This document shows, one piece after another, positions 1-9,904 of a DNA stretch of 64,000 nt. The notes beneath the pieces are model-generated. The model saw only the letters and a program-made list of their open reading frames with translations, was not told the origin of the DNA and searched no databases. The first letter of the stretch is position 1, and each line of letters starts with the position of its first letter. Where the stretch lies: contig JAYESD010000007.1 in NCBI GenBank assembly GCA_036927565.1, positions 6,531,644 through 6,595,643 of the forward strand, in the 5' to 3' direction. The position numbers and the translations under genes were made by a program. Origin of the DNA: Tuctoria greenei (taxonomy: Eukaryota > Streptophyta > Magnoliopsida > Poales > Poaceae).

Positions 1-599
1 GGTTCCTGTTAGAACTTAATCACTTTCAGGTTAACATATAATCATCATCCTAATTGTCCATTATGCACCTAACAAATATGATTAAGGATGAATTAGCGAT
101 ACTTAATTGGATCTTGCTTTCCATCGTCCCTTCTTCATTCTCTTGTGACGATCTAAGGGTGTCTGGTCCTTCCCACCGCACCACACGTGTTTTGATCGGT
201 TGTCACTTTCGGGATTAGGGGTGATTAGTATCCTAATCGCGTCATTAGTCCCTTCTCCCATTTTATAGTGCTTGCGGCAGGGGGAACGAACCAAGTCAGT
301 TACGGGCGCCTTCGATCGGGGCGGTTACATACAGGAGGACTCGGTAACATCGGTTACTAGTCTCTATCTTTTTTATTATTTCTTTCTTTGTTTGAATTTT
401 TCCTCCATTTTCTCAGGTTGGACCGAGATCAACACCAACATTCTCCCTCTTGACCGTCCAGTTCAACCTTATTTATCCATTCTTCATAAGTATAATGCAC
501 AAAGTGAAGCGTTATAACGGTCTACAATTGACCATTGAACTTCGACACTTATGATACGTATACCGATTTCAAATGGAAAACATTTTCTTTATGGGAGTG
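1..599. other. Unassigned sequence, possibly 3' LTR remnant of the neighbouring copia
   Basis: No gene is recognised here. The stretch lies just beyond the end of a decayed minus-strand copia pol, where a 3' LTR would be expected. I could not find a TG...CA end, a polypurine tract or a second copy in the window, so this is only a positional guess. Short frames at 103-294 and 272-517 show no family motif. Confidence 0.3.
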
Positions 600-1900
600 A
601 CTCCTTTAATAGTCATTACTTTCAAGAATCACAAGGCTTCCAGTAATCCCATGCCGGCAACATAATTCGTATTGGATGGTAAACCTTTATCATTAGATCC
701 TAGCATATAAATTGTACTATATGCTCATCATTGATGTTTGATTCTGGATTCTATTTTTCACAACATCCACACTTTATATCAACATGCTTGGCAGCAGAAT
801 TTGACGTGTTGTTACTCGCATAAAAAAATGCATGTTCATTATCGCAGTATAGCACGATTGGTTACTTAATGCTGTCATCCAACTTGTGCCTGGGAATGGA
901 AACTTTAGCCTTACAACCTGCTCATTGGCCTTATGTCATGCTATTAAATAAGCGTACATCATATATAAACATTTACACTTCATAATCGATCACAATTATG
1001 ATCTCCGATGTAGGCAACTCGTCGTTCGTTTGGAGTCTCTTCCACGATATGACTCCATATGTGAATGTGAGTAGACATTATCGTGGATTTCTTTCTACTC
1101 ACATACCCAGTAAAATCAATATATGAATAACCAATTACTTTATGGTTATCAATATTTAAAACGTTAGCATGATATCCTTAACGTCTTATATACAACATGA
1201 GACTTTCTTTGCGGCCTTATAGTGGTCCAATTCAGGGTTTATTTGGAATCTACCTAACATTCCTATTACATAATTCATGTCAAAGACGTATACATTGCTT
1301 CTGACAGCTGAAGCATAAGAAACCGACTTTATCTTATCAGATTCATTTTGGTTCCACAAATATCTTAATGTTCAGAATTCATTTTCTGTGACCATAACAG
1401 CAGGCGTAGGAGAGCACTTGTGCATACTGATTTTCTTTAGCACTCTCCAAAGTATGATTACTTAAATAGTCCTGATGTGAAGTTGGACCAATTTTCATAA
1501 ATCTCAATGTCGAAGAAATATGAGTTTTTTGTTATGATACTTTAAATTAGATGACATCAATCACATATAGGACTATAAATGCAAATTAATGTCTTGATTA
1601 TTAAAATCATTGCAATTGTCCACAACCTTTTTGTAAGATCAAAAGTTCTGATGAATTATTGAACTTGAGTCATTACTATCTTTAAGCTTGCTTCAAGACA
1701 TGATCTTTTTTCGAATGACATGCCACATGTCTTTCTTAATTTATTCTATGACAAAATCTTTCAATTTGGCCATATAAAAAATTTTCATTTGATTATTATT
1801 CATCAATACGATCTTTGCAACAACCTGCAGTGGCTCTAAAACACGATGAGCCTTCATTTGGATGTCACAACTATATTTTCAGATGGAACAAAATAGAGAT
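600..1900 (-). pseudogene. Highly decayed Ty1/copia pol (end of RT plus RNase H)
   Basis: Read on the minus strand with many frame changes, fragments match the usual copia order. Near 1310-1210 a decayed form of the block YASAVGSLMYAM...TRPDIA, followed by a piece like LGRFQINPGLDHW, is visible. Near 1125-1100 GYSYIDFTG stands for the RNase H block GYSDADFAG. Near 700-620 there is a remnant like KGLPSN followed by GMGLLEAL, the usual end of copia pol. No frame is open for more than a few dozen codons. This order of motifs is typical of copia families other than the SIRE-like ones further right, so this is a separate and older insertion. The family is not identified. Confidence 0.6.
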
Positions 1901-2558
1901 ATGCTTCTTACAAAGAATTAATCTTCCTGACATACGTGATATCATTGTCTCTTCCTCTTGCGAGTATAGCATTTCGAAAGATAATTATCTTAATTTGTGG
2001 ATTGAATACCTTTTCTTCTTTAATTCCAGAAAACTTGCATTACTAAGCACATTTCCCACCATAAAATTGTTTGTGATGCTTAGCTATCCGTCTTATTAAC
2101 GTTCGCTAGACATGCTCCCCAGCGACACAACGATCATATATAGGATAAATATAGCAACAACGGGAGAAATTATCCGTGAATATTAGGAATGAGTCAAAAT
2201 CATATACGGATTCAGCGTTAAAATGTCCGCATATGTGGCTCTTATTGTTTCTTAATATTTTTCTATCTTTATGTATTTATCTTTAATGCAATCAATGCAC
2301 TTATTGATATTTAAGAAGGCTAATGGGAAAAGCGTATTATTTAATTAGACGTTCGATTCTCCCTCTCAAAATGTGGCATAGGCACAGTGCCACAATTTCA
2401 AAGAAGTAGTCGGCTTTTGCATTTCTTCTCAACGTCACATTTTAATTAATATCATTAATATTATATAACTTATTCACATGCCAAACAGAGTCATGGAGAG
2501 ATAATACATAAAATTTTCACTTTTGAAGACAAGAAAAAACACATAATTTTTTTATCTC
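1901..2558. other. AT-rich unassigned sequence
   Basis: This may contain the upstream part of the decayed copia RT, but no motif is clear. No repeat, RNA gene or coding frame could be supported. The short minus frame at 2491-2682 overlaps the start of an LTR and is not a gene. Confidence 0.4.
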
Positions 2559-2998
2559 TGTCGGATCGAAGAGCACGTGAAAAGATAATAGAGGAGGGTG
2601 AATGGTAGATTAAAACTTTTTCAGTGGAAGCAGTAAAACCCCTCAGCACAAAAACAATCTGATAAAGAAACAATGTGTGCAACTGATTTAAATGTGTTCA
2701 ACCGTGACAAAAGTAGTAGATATTATAGATAATCAAGTCACGAAGACACGTCAACAAGAATCACAAAAAACTCAAGTTATAATCAAAAGATCGAACGAGA
2801 GTCAATCTGTTCTACCCAAGTAAAAACCAGATCTGCAGCACTGCAAAGAAACTCGTGTAGATCCGAAACCACAAATTTAATGACCATGAATCTTTCAGAG
2901 ATGATAGAAAATTGAGCTGTGAAGACGACACAAAAATAATCATGTCGATTGAATCAGTAAACTTGGGTTATGATCAAAACACCAAGGCAACATCATAA
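2559..2998 (-). repeat. Copia C copy 1: truncated 3' LTR
   Basis: It aligns with the first 440 bp of the LTR at 58259 (plus-strand start TGTAGGATC, here TGTCGGATC), including the stretch on cutting AAACTCGTGTA and the block ATGACCGTGAA (decayed here). The match stops near 2998 and RT coding sequence starts at once, so about 1.07 kb of the 1.5-kb LTR is lost. Confidence 0.8.
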
Positions 2999-3366
2999 AA
3001 ATCTAGACCTTCAACTTGTGCGAAACCTTGAGCAACCAACCTAGTCTAATTCCAAACCACAACCCCATCCACACTTTGTTTATTTTTAAACACCCATTTG
3101 GTTCCAATTAAAGTGTGACCTTGAGGTGGAGGTACAAGTTTCCAAACATTATTTCTTTCAAAAATTTCTAACTCTTCTTGCATGGCAATAATCCAAGATT
3201 CATTAGTGAGTGCATGTGATATATCTTTGGGTTCAAAAGAAGCAACAAAAGCAGAATGAGCATAAGAGTTTGGATTGCAAAACCTGGATTGTGTGACTCG
3301 TTCGTGTAAGCTTCTAATGATTTGTTGTGGAGGATGGCTTTTGAGGACGCAAAGGGGAGTAGACAC
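2999..3366 (-). pseudogene. Copia C copy 1: N-terminal reverse transcriptase fragment
   Basis: The minus-strand translation contains the conserved start of copia RT: the block SFEPKDISHALTNESWIIAM, then EELEIFERNNVWKLVPPPQG, then GTKWVFKNKQ. After a stop near 3046 it continues with VAQGFAQVEGLD before being cut at about 2998. The catalytic YVDD region and all later parts are absent because of the LTR/RT deletion. RT copies element RNA into DNA in cytoplasmic particles; this piece cannot be active. It has no promoter of its own and is read from the old 5' LTR if at all. Confidence 0.8.
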
Positions 3367-3583
3367 TTCACAAGATCCTTCTTCTTCATGTTCATCACAA
3401 ATCGAAGAACTTATGGCTCGAGGAAGATATGAACCAGCAATAGTGGTTGTTGGTGCTGGTTGTGGAGGACATCAAGAGCTAGAATGTCATTGTTTATTTC
3501 TGAAATTTTCGGCAACATCTCCACTCCTTCATCTTCAATGAAAATACCCCCTACGGATATGAACATGGATATGCAAATTAGAG

Positions 3584-4066
3584 CTAGTACCTAGCTAGCT
3601 TCATCAAAAGAAACCTCACAAGTCTCCATGATTTGTTATTGTCAAGTAAAAGCACACAATAGCCTCTAGTATGAGATGGATAACCAAGAAACATGCCATT
3701 GACATATTTAGGTTCAAATTTATCAAGATTACCATGTTTCTTAACAAAGCATTTGCAACCAAAGACCCTAAAGTGTGTGAAAATAGGCCTATGTCCAAAC
3801 CGAAGCTCATATGGGGTCTTTCCTAGCTTAGCATGCAAGAAAGTTTGATTTGAGACATAACAACCGGTCGCAGTTGCATCAACCCAAAGTTTCCTAGGAG
3901 TTTGATATTCATCAAGCATGGTGCTAGCTATCTCAACTAAGGTTTTGTTCTTTCTCTCTACAAAACCATTTTTTGAGGTACATAGGTTGAAGAAAATTGA
4001 TGATCTATTCCATTTTAGCACAAAAGTTATCAAATGATTGGTTTCTAAATTTAGTTCCATTATCAC
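3584..4066 (-). pseudogene. Copia C copy 1: integrase C-terminal half
   Basis: The 160-residue frame contains the end of the integrase core (NGFVERKNKTLVEIASTMLD, which includes the catalytic-site glutamate context) and the typical copia integrase tail TPYELRFGHRP, FRVFGCKCFVKKHG, and GMFLGYPSHTRGY. The same region in copy 2 (63446-64000) is better preserved and almost the same in sequence. The first two catalytic aspartates would lie between 4070 and 4300, where the frame is broken. The 3' end runs into a divergent stretch before the RT fragment. A fossil with no expected activity. Confidence 0.85.
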
Positions 4067-4306
4067 TTCTAATTTCTTTTAAATATCATGTGTGGTCAAG
4101 TGAAAGTCTAACAACTAAACTTCTAAAGTGACTAAAATTTTCATTCTTAGATGTCATAAGTAAACCCAGGAGTATCTAGAAAAGTCATCAACAATTACAA
4201 GCACATACCAGTTACTTCCGAAAGATTGAACACATGAAGGACCAATGGTGCCAAAGTGTAAAAGTTGTCCCAGTTCAGTTGTCATGGTCATTGTGAGAGG
4301 AGGATG

Positions 4307-4540
4307 TTAACCTGCAACCATCATAGCATGTCCAAAAGAAGAGCACACAATATCGTTGTCCCCTTTAAGCTTAGGCATCCCACGTATGCGATCAAGAGCA
4401 CTAACACGTGTGAGGTGATCGAAGCCTACGTGACCAAGTCTACAATGCCAAAAATATAAGTCTTGTGAATCATTAGCAACTACTACGTCCAACAGGAGAA
4501 CATGCGAAAGCTGAGATAAAACATCAGGTTTATGAGCCAA
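4307..4540 (-). pseudogene. Copia C copy 1: GAG-pre-integrase zinc domain
   Basis: The frame shows LYFWHCRLGHVGFDHLTRVS and a downstream C/S-rich block (CSSFGHAM), matching the HHCC-type domain before copia integrase, which binds zinc and helps the integrase fold on DNA. The histidines of the WHxRLGH block are present; the following CxxC pair is decayed (one cysteine reads as serine). The aspartic protease should lie between this and the gag zinc knuckle, but no DSG motif is visible. Confidence 0.75.
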
Positions 4541-4764
4541 AGTTTGAGAATACTTGCATCCAACTCATGACCTACGAGGTGTGCTATGTGTAGCATGAAA
4601 AACAGTATGTTTGGGAGCAAATGTTGCATGATTTTGACTCATCACAACAGGTTGCAACTGTCTCACTTTCGGTAAAGCACGTGCAACAAGTTTTGCTCGA
4701 TTGTTACAAGATCTAGCAATCATTCTTTCATTTTTCTGTTGTTTAGGTAGTCTAACAAAAATCT

Positions 4765-4922
4765 ATATCCCTAGTTTCATGGTCATCTAAAAAGCAAAAC
4801 TCCATCGCTCTTTCCACAGCCAAAGCGGATTATGTGGTAGCCGATAGTTGTTGTGCACAACTACTTTCGATGTGGCACACTATAAGGAATTATGTTTACA
4901 ATTTGAACCATATTCCACTCCT
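4765..4922 (+). pseudogene. Inverted RNase H fragment of a copia B-like element inside copia C gag/pol
   Basis: Unlike its surroundings, this reads on the plus strand: SLVSWSSKKQNSIALSTAKA, then DYVVADSCCAQLL, then YNLNHIPLL. That is the middle of copia RNase H. It is closer to copia B (SLVSWSSKKQNSIALSTAKA and SCCAQLL are shared) than to copia C copy 2, yet it shares the AKxDYVV form with C. It is open with no stop over about 50 codons. It ends abruptly on both sides where minus-strand copia C sequence resumes. Probably a short captured or template-switched piece; no target duplication was found. Confidence 0.8.
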
Positions 4923-4925
4923 ATG

Positions 4926-4995
4926 ACATGACCATCTCTACCACAGTAGGTACAATGAAATTTAGCTTTATGTTCATGTCTATATGTGCAAGCAA
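4926..4995 (-). pseudogene. Copia C copy 1: second gag zinc knuckle
   Basis: The minus-strand reading gives a run ending in FHCTYCGRDGH, which is a CCHC knuckle (CX2CX4H) of the nucleocapsid part of gag that binds element RNA. Immediately to the right, the LTR of A has inserted. The first knuckle of the same gag lies at about 18604-18650. Two knuckles flanking a coiled coil is an arrangement I associate with SIRE-like copia gag. Confidence 0.7.
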
Positions 4996-5173
4996 CATGT
5001 TTATTAAAAACCAAATGAGATAACTGTAACACCCTCATTTTCATGCATCATGCCCTACATACACTCATATACATGTTTAACATTAACCCACAACAAGAGG
5101 CACGAGTTTAAAATTGATTCGGAGCATTTAAAATTGATTTGGAGCAAAACCGCACTTAAAACGCAGGAAAGTG

Positions 5174-5439
5174 CGGACTAGTCCGATTTTACTGAGGACT
5201 AGCCGATTTCTCTCTGACTAAAAACGGACTTGTCCGATTTTGTGCGGACTAGTCCGATATTCCAAGAATCCTTGAAAATTTGCTAAGTCCTTGGACTTTT
5301 CCGGACTAGTCCGGTGTTCCAGCGGACTTGTCCATTTTCCTCTCTGTTTAAAGTCGGACTTGTCCGATTTTTGGCCAGACTTGTACGATTTTCTCTCTGA
5401 ACGACTTCGGACTAGTTCGGTCCTTTCCGGACTTGTTCG
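5174..5439. promoter_or_regulatory. CGGACTAGTCCG palindrome array, solo LTR A
   Basis: Around ten copies or near copies of CGGACTAGTCCG or CGGACTTGTCCG lie in U3, upstream of the TATA box at 5609. A further pair is at about 5967-5998, with motif starts 20 bp apart. Several copies are decayed compared with the full-length A element, as expected for an old solo LTR. Confidence 0.8.
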
Positions 5440-5608
5440 ATATTTTGTGACTCCGAGTTGATCTTTTGTTTTACGACTTGTTTCTTGGGTTTCACGTTAA
5501 GTGGGCCTAGGGGCGTCGCGCCTAACTCTTTTAGAGCTCGTGTGGGACTCTAAACCGGCCTCTACTCCTCCCAAACTCGAAATCCATCTAACCCTAGCCT
5601 CCACCTCT

Positions 5609-5617
5609 ATATAAAAA
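5609..5617 (+). promoter_or_regulatory. TATA box, solo LTR A
   Basis: TATATAAAA about 585 bp into the LTR. The same box sits at the same place in the other A LTRs. Downstream is a transcribed leader starting with the purine-rich block that is conserved in all copies. Confidence 0.8.
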
Positions 5618-7289
5618 GCCCCACCGCTTGGTTTGACATCTATTTGCCACTTTTCTACCCACCTAAACCCTAGTTCGTGGGGAGCCACCATCAAGGAGGG
5701 AGGAGAAGATCCCAAGCAAGAAGAAGAAGGAAACGTAAGAGGATCAAGATCTCCACCAAGTTTTCGTTCTTCACCACCAATTCATCCCCAAGTTCATCAC
5801 CAACCCTAGATCACCAAGATCCAAGTGCTACCTCCAAGTTTCTTGATTCATTGGAGTTCTAAACACCTGGTATACCTTCTATTTTCTTTTCCTTACGTGA
5901 ATTCAACCCCTAATCTCCGAATTTACGTCGATCTAGAAAACCCTAATCTGCTGATCTCGCAGAGGGCGGACTTGTCCGGTCTCCAGCGGACTAGTCCGAT
6001 CTTTCTGGTTAAATTGTGTTGAATTAATTCTAAAATTTGATCTAATCAACTCCAAACCTATATAAACTTGTTAAAAGCTATTAGAACTAGTTAGTTATCA
6101 TTAAAAGCAATCAATTAACAAGTTCTACCTTGCATTTGCATTAATCATGCATGTCATGTCATATTGAGTAATATTTGTGCACTCTTTGATTGTGTTTCTT
6201 GTCTTGTATGTTTATTGTGTGGATTAGACGGATTTGCGCTAGAGAGTGCCACAGAGGATCTACAACACTAAGAGTTTGAAGGCTTTGACCCTAATCAACC
6301 GCAAGAGCAAGGCAAGTGTCCTTGAAGCATATTGATCTTGTTTTAAAATAAATGTTTTGTTTGCAAACTGCATGCTTGTGTCAATTTGATGGGAATCCTA
6401 TGGTAGGAAGTTTACTAGATTTGTTAAACCACCCTTGTCACCTGGAATATATGGTAGAGAGTCGGGAAGGGCTTTTACCTTTTTGCTTCGCTTAATTAAT
6501 TGGGATGGGAAAACTGAATGTAGGCCTAGAGGGGGGGGGGGGGGGTGAATAGGCCTTCTTGAATTTTCTCGGTTCCTGTAACACTCAACAACAAAGTCAA
6601 TACCAGAGATATCGGACTAGTCCGGTAAAGTGCGGACTAGTCCGGTTTTCACGGGCTAAGTTGATCAAGTTCAATCAATTTGATTGATTCGTTAATGTTT
6701 GCAGCGGAAATATAAACTTGAATGACAGTTTAATAGTTGTATGTCAAATTCTATTACAATTAAGGCTCTTGTTCAACAATTTAATCAAATTGACAAAGTG
6801 AATCAAACCCTAGATTAAGTTGATCAATTAAGATGAAGAACGCAAAAGGACAAGACACACGATTTATCCCGTGGTTCGGCTACCACGAAGGCAACCTACG
6901 TCCACGTTGAGGAGCCCACAAAAGGACCGGGTCTTCTCCAACCCTTCCCTCGTCGGATCGCCACGAAGGCCAATCCTCTTCCACTAATCACAAAGGGTAA
7001 ATAACCAAGTTGAAGGGGCGTTCTCACACGTTGAGAGCTCCCTTGATTACAACTTACAAAGCCACCAATAACACACTCGAAAATTACAAATTGAAACGCA
7101 AGAGTGTGTTAGAGAATCAAACCAAGAGCTCAATGATGTGTGCCAAGTGTCTCTCCAATGATCTAGAAGTGATCTTCAATAGATTTATCGATTTTGCACT
7201 TAATTTCGTGGAGAGAGGTGGTTTTTGAGTCTCTTGGGAGGTGTGACGGCGCTAGGGTTCGAGTTATTGTAAAAGTGGGTCGTGCACCT

Positions 7290-7301
7290 CTATTTATATG
7301 G
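7290..7301 (-). promoter_or_regulatory. TATA box, copia B 3' LTR
   Basis: Minus-strand CCATATAAATAG. U3 (to its right) holds the palindrome array whose nearest member starts about 36 bp upstream. The equivalent box in the 5' LTR is the one expected to drive the element. Confidence 0.8.
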
Positions 7302-7336
7302 GGTTTCTAAAAGTGACCGTTAGGGTTCAGAAAGAT

Positions 7337-7818
7337 CGTACTAGTCCGTGGGGGTCACCGGACTAGTCCGGTGTGCTGTGTGTAGCAAACCCTAAGTGTC
7401 CAGGAATATCGGACTAGTCCGGTTGAAAACGGACTTGTCCGATTTCACTACTGGAAATCTTCGGACTAGTCCGATTGCCATCGGACTTGTCCGGACATAT
7501 GAAACCCTAAGTGTTTAGGATGACAAGTCCGCACTTGGAGGACTTGTCCGATTTAGATCAGTGTGCATATCGGACTAGTCCGTGTAGACACCAGACTTGT
7601 CCGAAGTGGATCAAAAAGAATATCGGACTAGCCCGGATCACAACGGACTTGTCCGATTTTGTGTGACTTGTGCATTGTGTTGAGGACTAGTCCGCATTGG
7701 GGAGGACTAGTCCGAAGTGGATCAGAAAGATATCGGACTAGTCCGGTGGATACCGGACTTGTCCGATCTAGTGCAGAAATTGATATCGGACTAGTCCGGC
7801 TGATACCGGACTAGTCCG
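7337..7818. promoter_or_regulatory. CGGACTAGTCCG palindrome array, copia B 3' LTR U3
   Basis: About 18 copies of CGGACTAGTCCG or CGGACTTGTCCG, arranged as nine pairs. In most pairs the two motif starts are 20 bp apart (range 19-22), while the distance between pairs varies from about 45 to 75 bp. The spacers inside pairs differ (GTTGAAAA, ATTGCCAT, GTGGATAC and others), so only the motif and the spacing are kept. Confidence 0.85.
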
Positions 7819-8082
7819 GTCTTGTATAACTTTGTGCATTGTGTGTGTGTGCTTGAAAGTGATTGAGCTCTTGGGTGTGTTTCCTTAACACACTCCATAC
7901 ATAATAATCTACTATTTTCTTCTCCTTGAGCTCAAATTCACTTTGCTTCTCATTTCCCTTCTTTTTGGCATTTTGCTCATTTTTCATTATTTGCCTGCAT
8001 TCATCTCAACAAAAGGATTAGGATCCCAATTGCTTGTCATAAATCATCCAAAACCCACAAGGGAGTCCTAGATGCACTTTCA

Positions 8083-8098
8083 ATCTCCCCCTTTTTGG
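8083..8098 (-). other. Polypurine tract of copia B
   Basis: The minus-strand reading is ACCAAAAGGGGGAGAT directly against the LTR. It is the expected primer for plus-strand DNA synthesis and fixes the LTR edge at 8082. Confidence 0.85.
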
Positions 8099-9058
8099 TG
8101 ATTGATGACAACCAATTGAGATTTCACAAAATAAGGCAAAAAATGAGATTTTCATAAAGTATGCACATATGACTCAAAAATACATCAAGCAACAAGAGAA
8201 TTATCCATATGTGCATTCTTTATGGTGGGATGCATACTAAGTGCATGAATACATTGAGAATGACAGAATTTACATTAATCAACCGATACCAAGTGCATAT
8301 GACATTCCAGGAGCAAAAATGCAGTTTTCATCACATACTCGCAAATAAATTGAGAAATTCATCACAAGACCAAACTTAATATGAAAACAGTGTCAAACTA
8401 TTTCAATCACAAATAAAAGTACAGAGAAGGCTCTCTCCTCGCATCCTATTACAGCTAAAGCTAAGACTTGACTCCCCCTCAATCTCTCCCCCTTTGGTAT
8501 CAAGACACGAAAAAGAGAGAGAGGAAGGTCCTAGGTTCTTCACTCTTTGCTGTCTGTCCTCTCGTCATCTTCTTCGTCTTCTTCGCTCTCCGCTTGACGA
8601 GGAGGAGAGGGAGGAGGATATTAGGGTTTGGTGGCGGCTAGGGTTATGGACACGAAAAATCGGACAAGTCCGGACATGACCGTACTAGTCCGAAGTCATC
8701 CAGAGACCTATATCGGACTAGTCCGTGGTCTATCGGACTAGTCCGGCCTAACCGGCAATCTGCGAACTAGTCTGCATGGGCGGACTAGTCCGGGTTACCA
8801 CGGACTAGTCCGTGGTCACCAGGAAAGAATTGCATATCCCATTCATATATATTTGAAGGTTCAATAATAGAGAATAGAGAGGCAAAATAATTCAAGTAAT
8901 CTTGATGAATTTGACCAGTAAGCATACAACAATCATACAATGATCAAAATTCATCAAGATCTAATAATTGACATAGTTTTTCGAGAGAAAAATGGAGAGG
9001 GATGATTTTCACAATTCAATCAACATTTTTTGAAGCAATCATACAGGTATGCAACTTT
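8099..9058 (-). other. Copia B 3' untranslated region between pol and polypurine tract
   Basis: About 960 bp with no supported frame. SIRE-like elements often carry an extra, sometimes envelope-like, frame here, but nothing such can be seen. The only strong feature is a second palindrome cluster at 8661-8812. The short plus frame at 8494-8679 overlaps that cluster and looks like chance. Confidence 0.7.
8661..8812. promoter_or_regulatory. CGGACTAGTCCG cluster outside the LTR, copia B 3' region
   Basis: Seven copies or near copies: two pairs spaced 20 bp, then a triplet spaced 18 and 20 bp. One copy is CGGACAAGTCCG, the reverse complement of CGGACTTGTCCG. This cluster is internal to the element and has no counterpart at the 5' end of the internal region. 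Confidence 0.8.
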
Positions 9059-9904
9059 TCAAGCCACACTCCGAGAATCAAGAATATTTAGCTCATTTCG
9101 GAGTTTGAAAAAACGCTTTTCATCAAGTGGCTTGGTGAATATGTCGGCCAATTGTTTTTGGGTGTTGACATGTGAGATGGTTATGTCTCCTTTCATGGAA
9201 TGGTCTCTCAAGAAATGATGTCTTATGTCTATGTGTTTAGTCCTAGAGTGCTCAACTGGATTGTGGGCAATTTTAATGGCACTCTCATTATCACAAAGGA
9301 TAGGAATACGGTTCATATTGTAACCGTAATCCCTTAGAGTTTGTCGCATCCAAAGGAGTTGTGCACAACAACTCCCAGCTGCAACATACTCCGCTTTGGC
9401 TGTGGATAATGCAATGGAATTTTGTTTCTTAGATGACCAAGAAACCAAAGATCTTCCTAGGAATTGGCATGTGCCAGAGGTGCTTTTTCTATCAACTTTG
9501 CACCCGACATAATCTGCATCAGAGTAACCAATGAGATTGAATTTGGAGCCTTTCGGGTACCAAAGACCAAGGTTGGGTGTATGAACTAAATATCTCAAGA
9601 TTCTTTTTACGGCTGTCAAGTGACATTCCTTAGGGTTGGCTTGAAATCTTGCACACAAACATACACTCAACATAATATCTGGCCTAGATGCACATAAGTA
9701 GAGTAAAGATCCAATCATGGAGCGATATACCTTTTGATCGACGCTCGATCCATCTTCATTGAGATCCAAGTGGCCACTCATAGCCATGGGAGTCTTTATG
9801 GGCTTTGCCTTGTCCATGCCAAACTTCTTGAGTATGTCCTGTGTGTACGTGGTTTGGCTTATGAATGTTCCTTCCCTTTGTTGCCGTACTTGGAATCCCA
9901 AGAA
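9059..9904 (-). pseudogene. Copia B: end of reverse transcriptase and RNase H
   Basis: 280 codons continuing the RT frame after one in-frame stop (TAG at about 9902-9904, where a tyrosine is expected before FLGFQV). Residues 45-110 carry the conserved block YRSMIGSLLYLCASRPDI. RNase H follows with its acidic residues in place: D128 (GYSDADYVG), E171 (STAKAEYVA) and D204 (LCDNESAI). The frame ends after the usual LADIFTKPLDEKRF tail. RNase H removes the RNA strand after reverse transcription and makes the plus-strand primer at the polypurine tract. Apart from the stop, the piece looks functional. Confidence 0.92.

Larger units (their letters stand above)
6515..8082 (-). repeat. Copia B 3' LTR
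   Basis: On the plus strand it starts TGAATGTAGG and ends GCACTTTCA, 1568 bp. A run of 15 G lies at 6531-6545 (10 in the other LTR). A pair of palindromes lies at 6613-6644 and a long array at 7337-7818. The minus-strand TATA box is at 7290-7301. Confidence 0.97.

Noticed and set aside
5174..5439. CGG-N6-CCG as a fungal Zn2Cys6 (Ppr1-type) binding site
   Set aside because: The form CGG-N6-CCG resembles such sites, but that factor class is fungal and everything else here is plant; the inner six bases are also conserved, which such sites do not need.
7337..7818. CRISPR-like array of short repeats
   Set aside because: Repeats are 12-bp palindromes with 8-bp internal spacers and uneven gaps, inside an LTR of a plant element; there are no cas genes.
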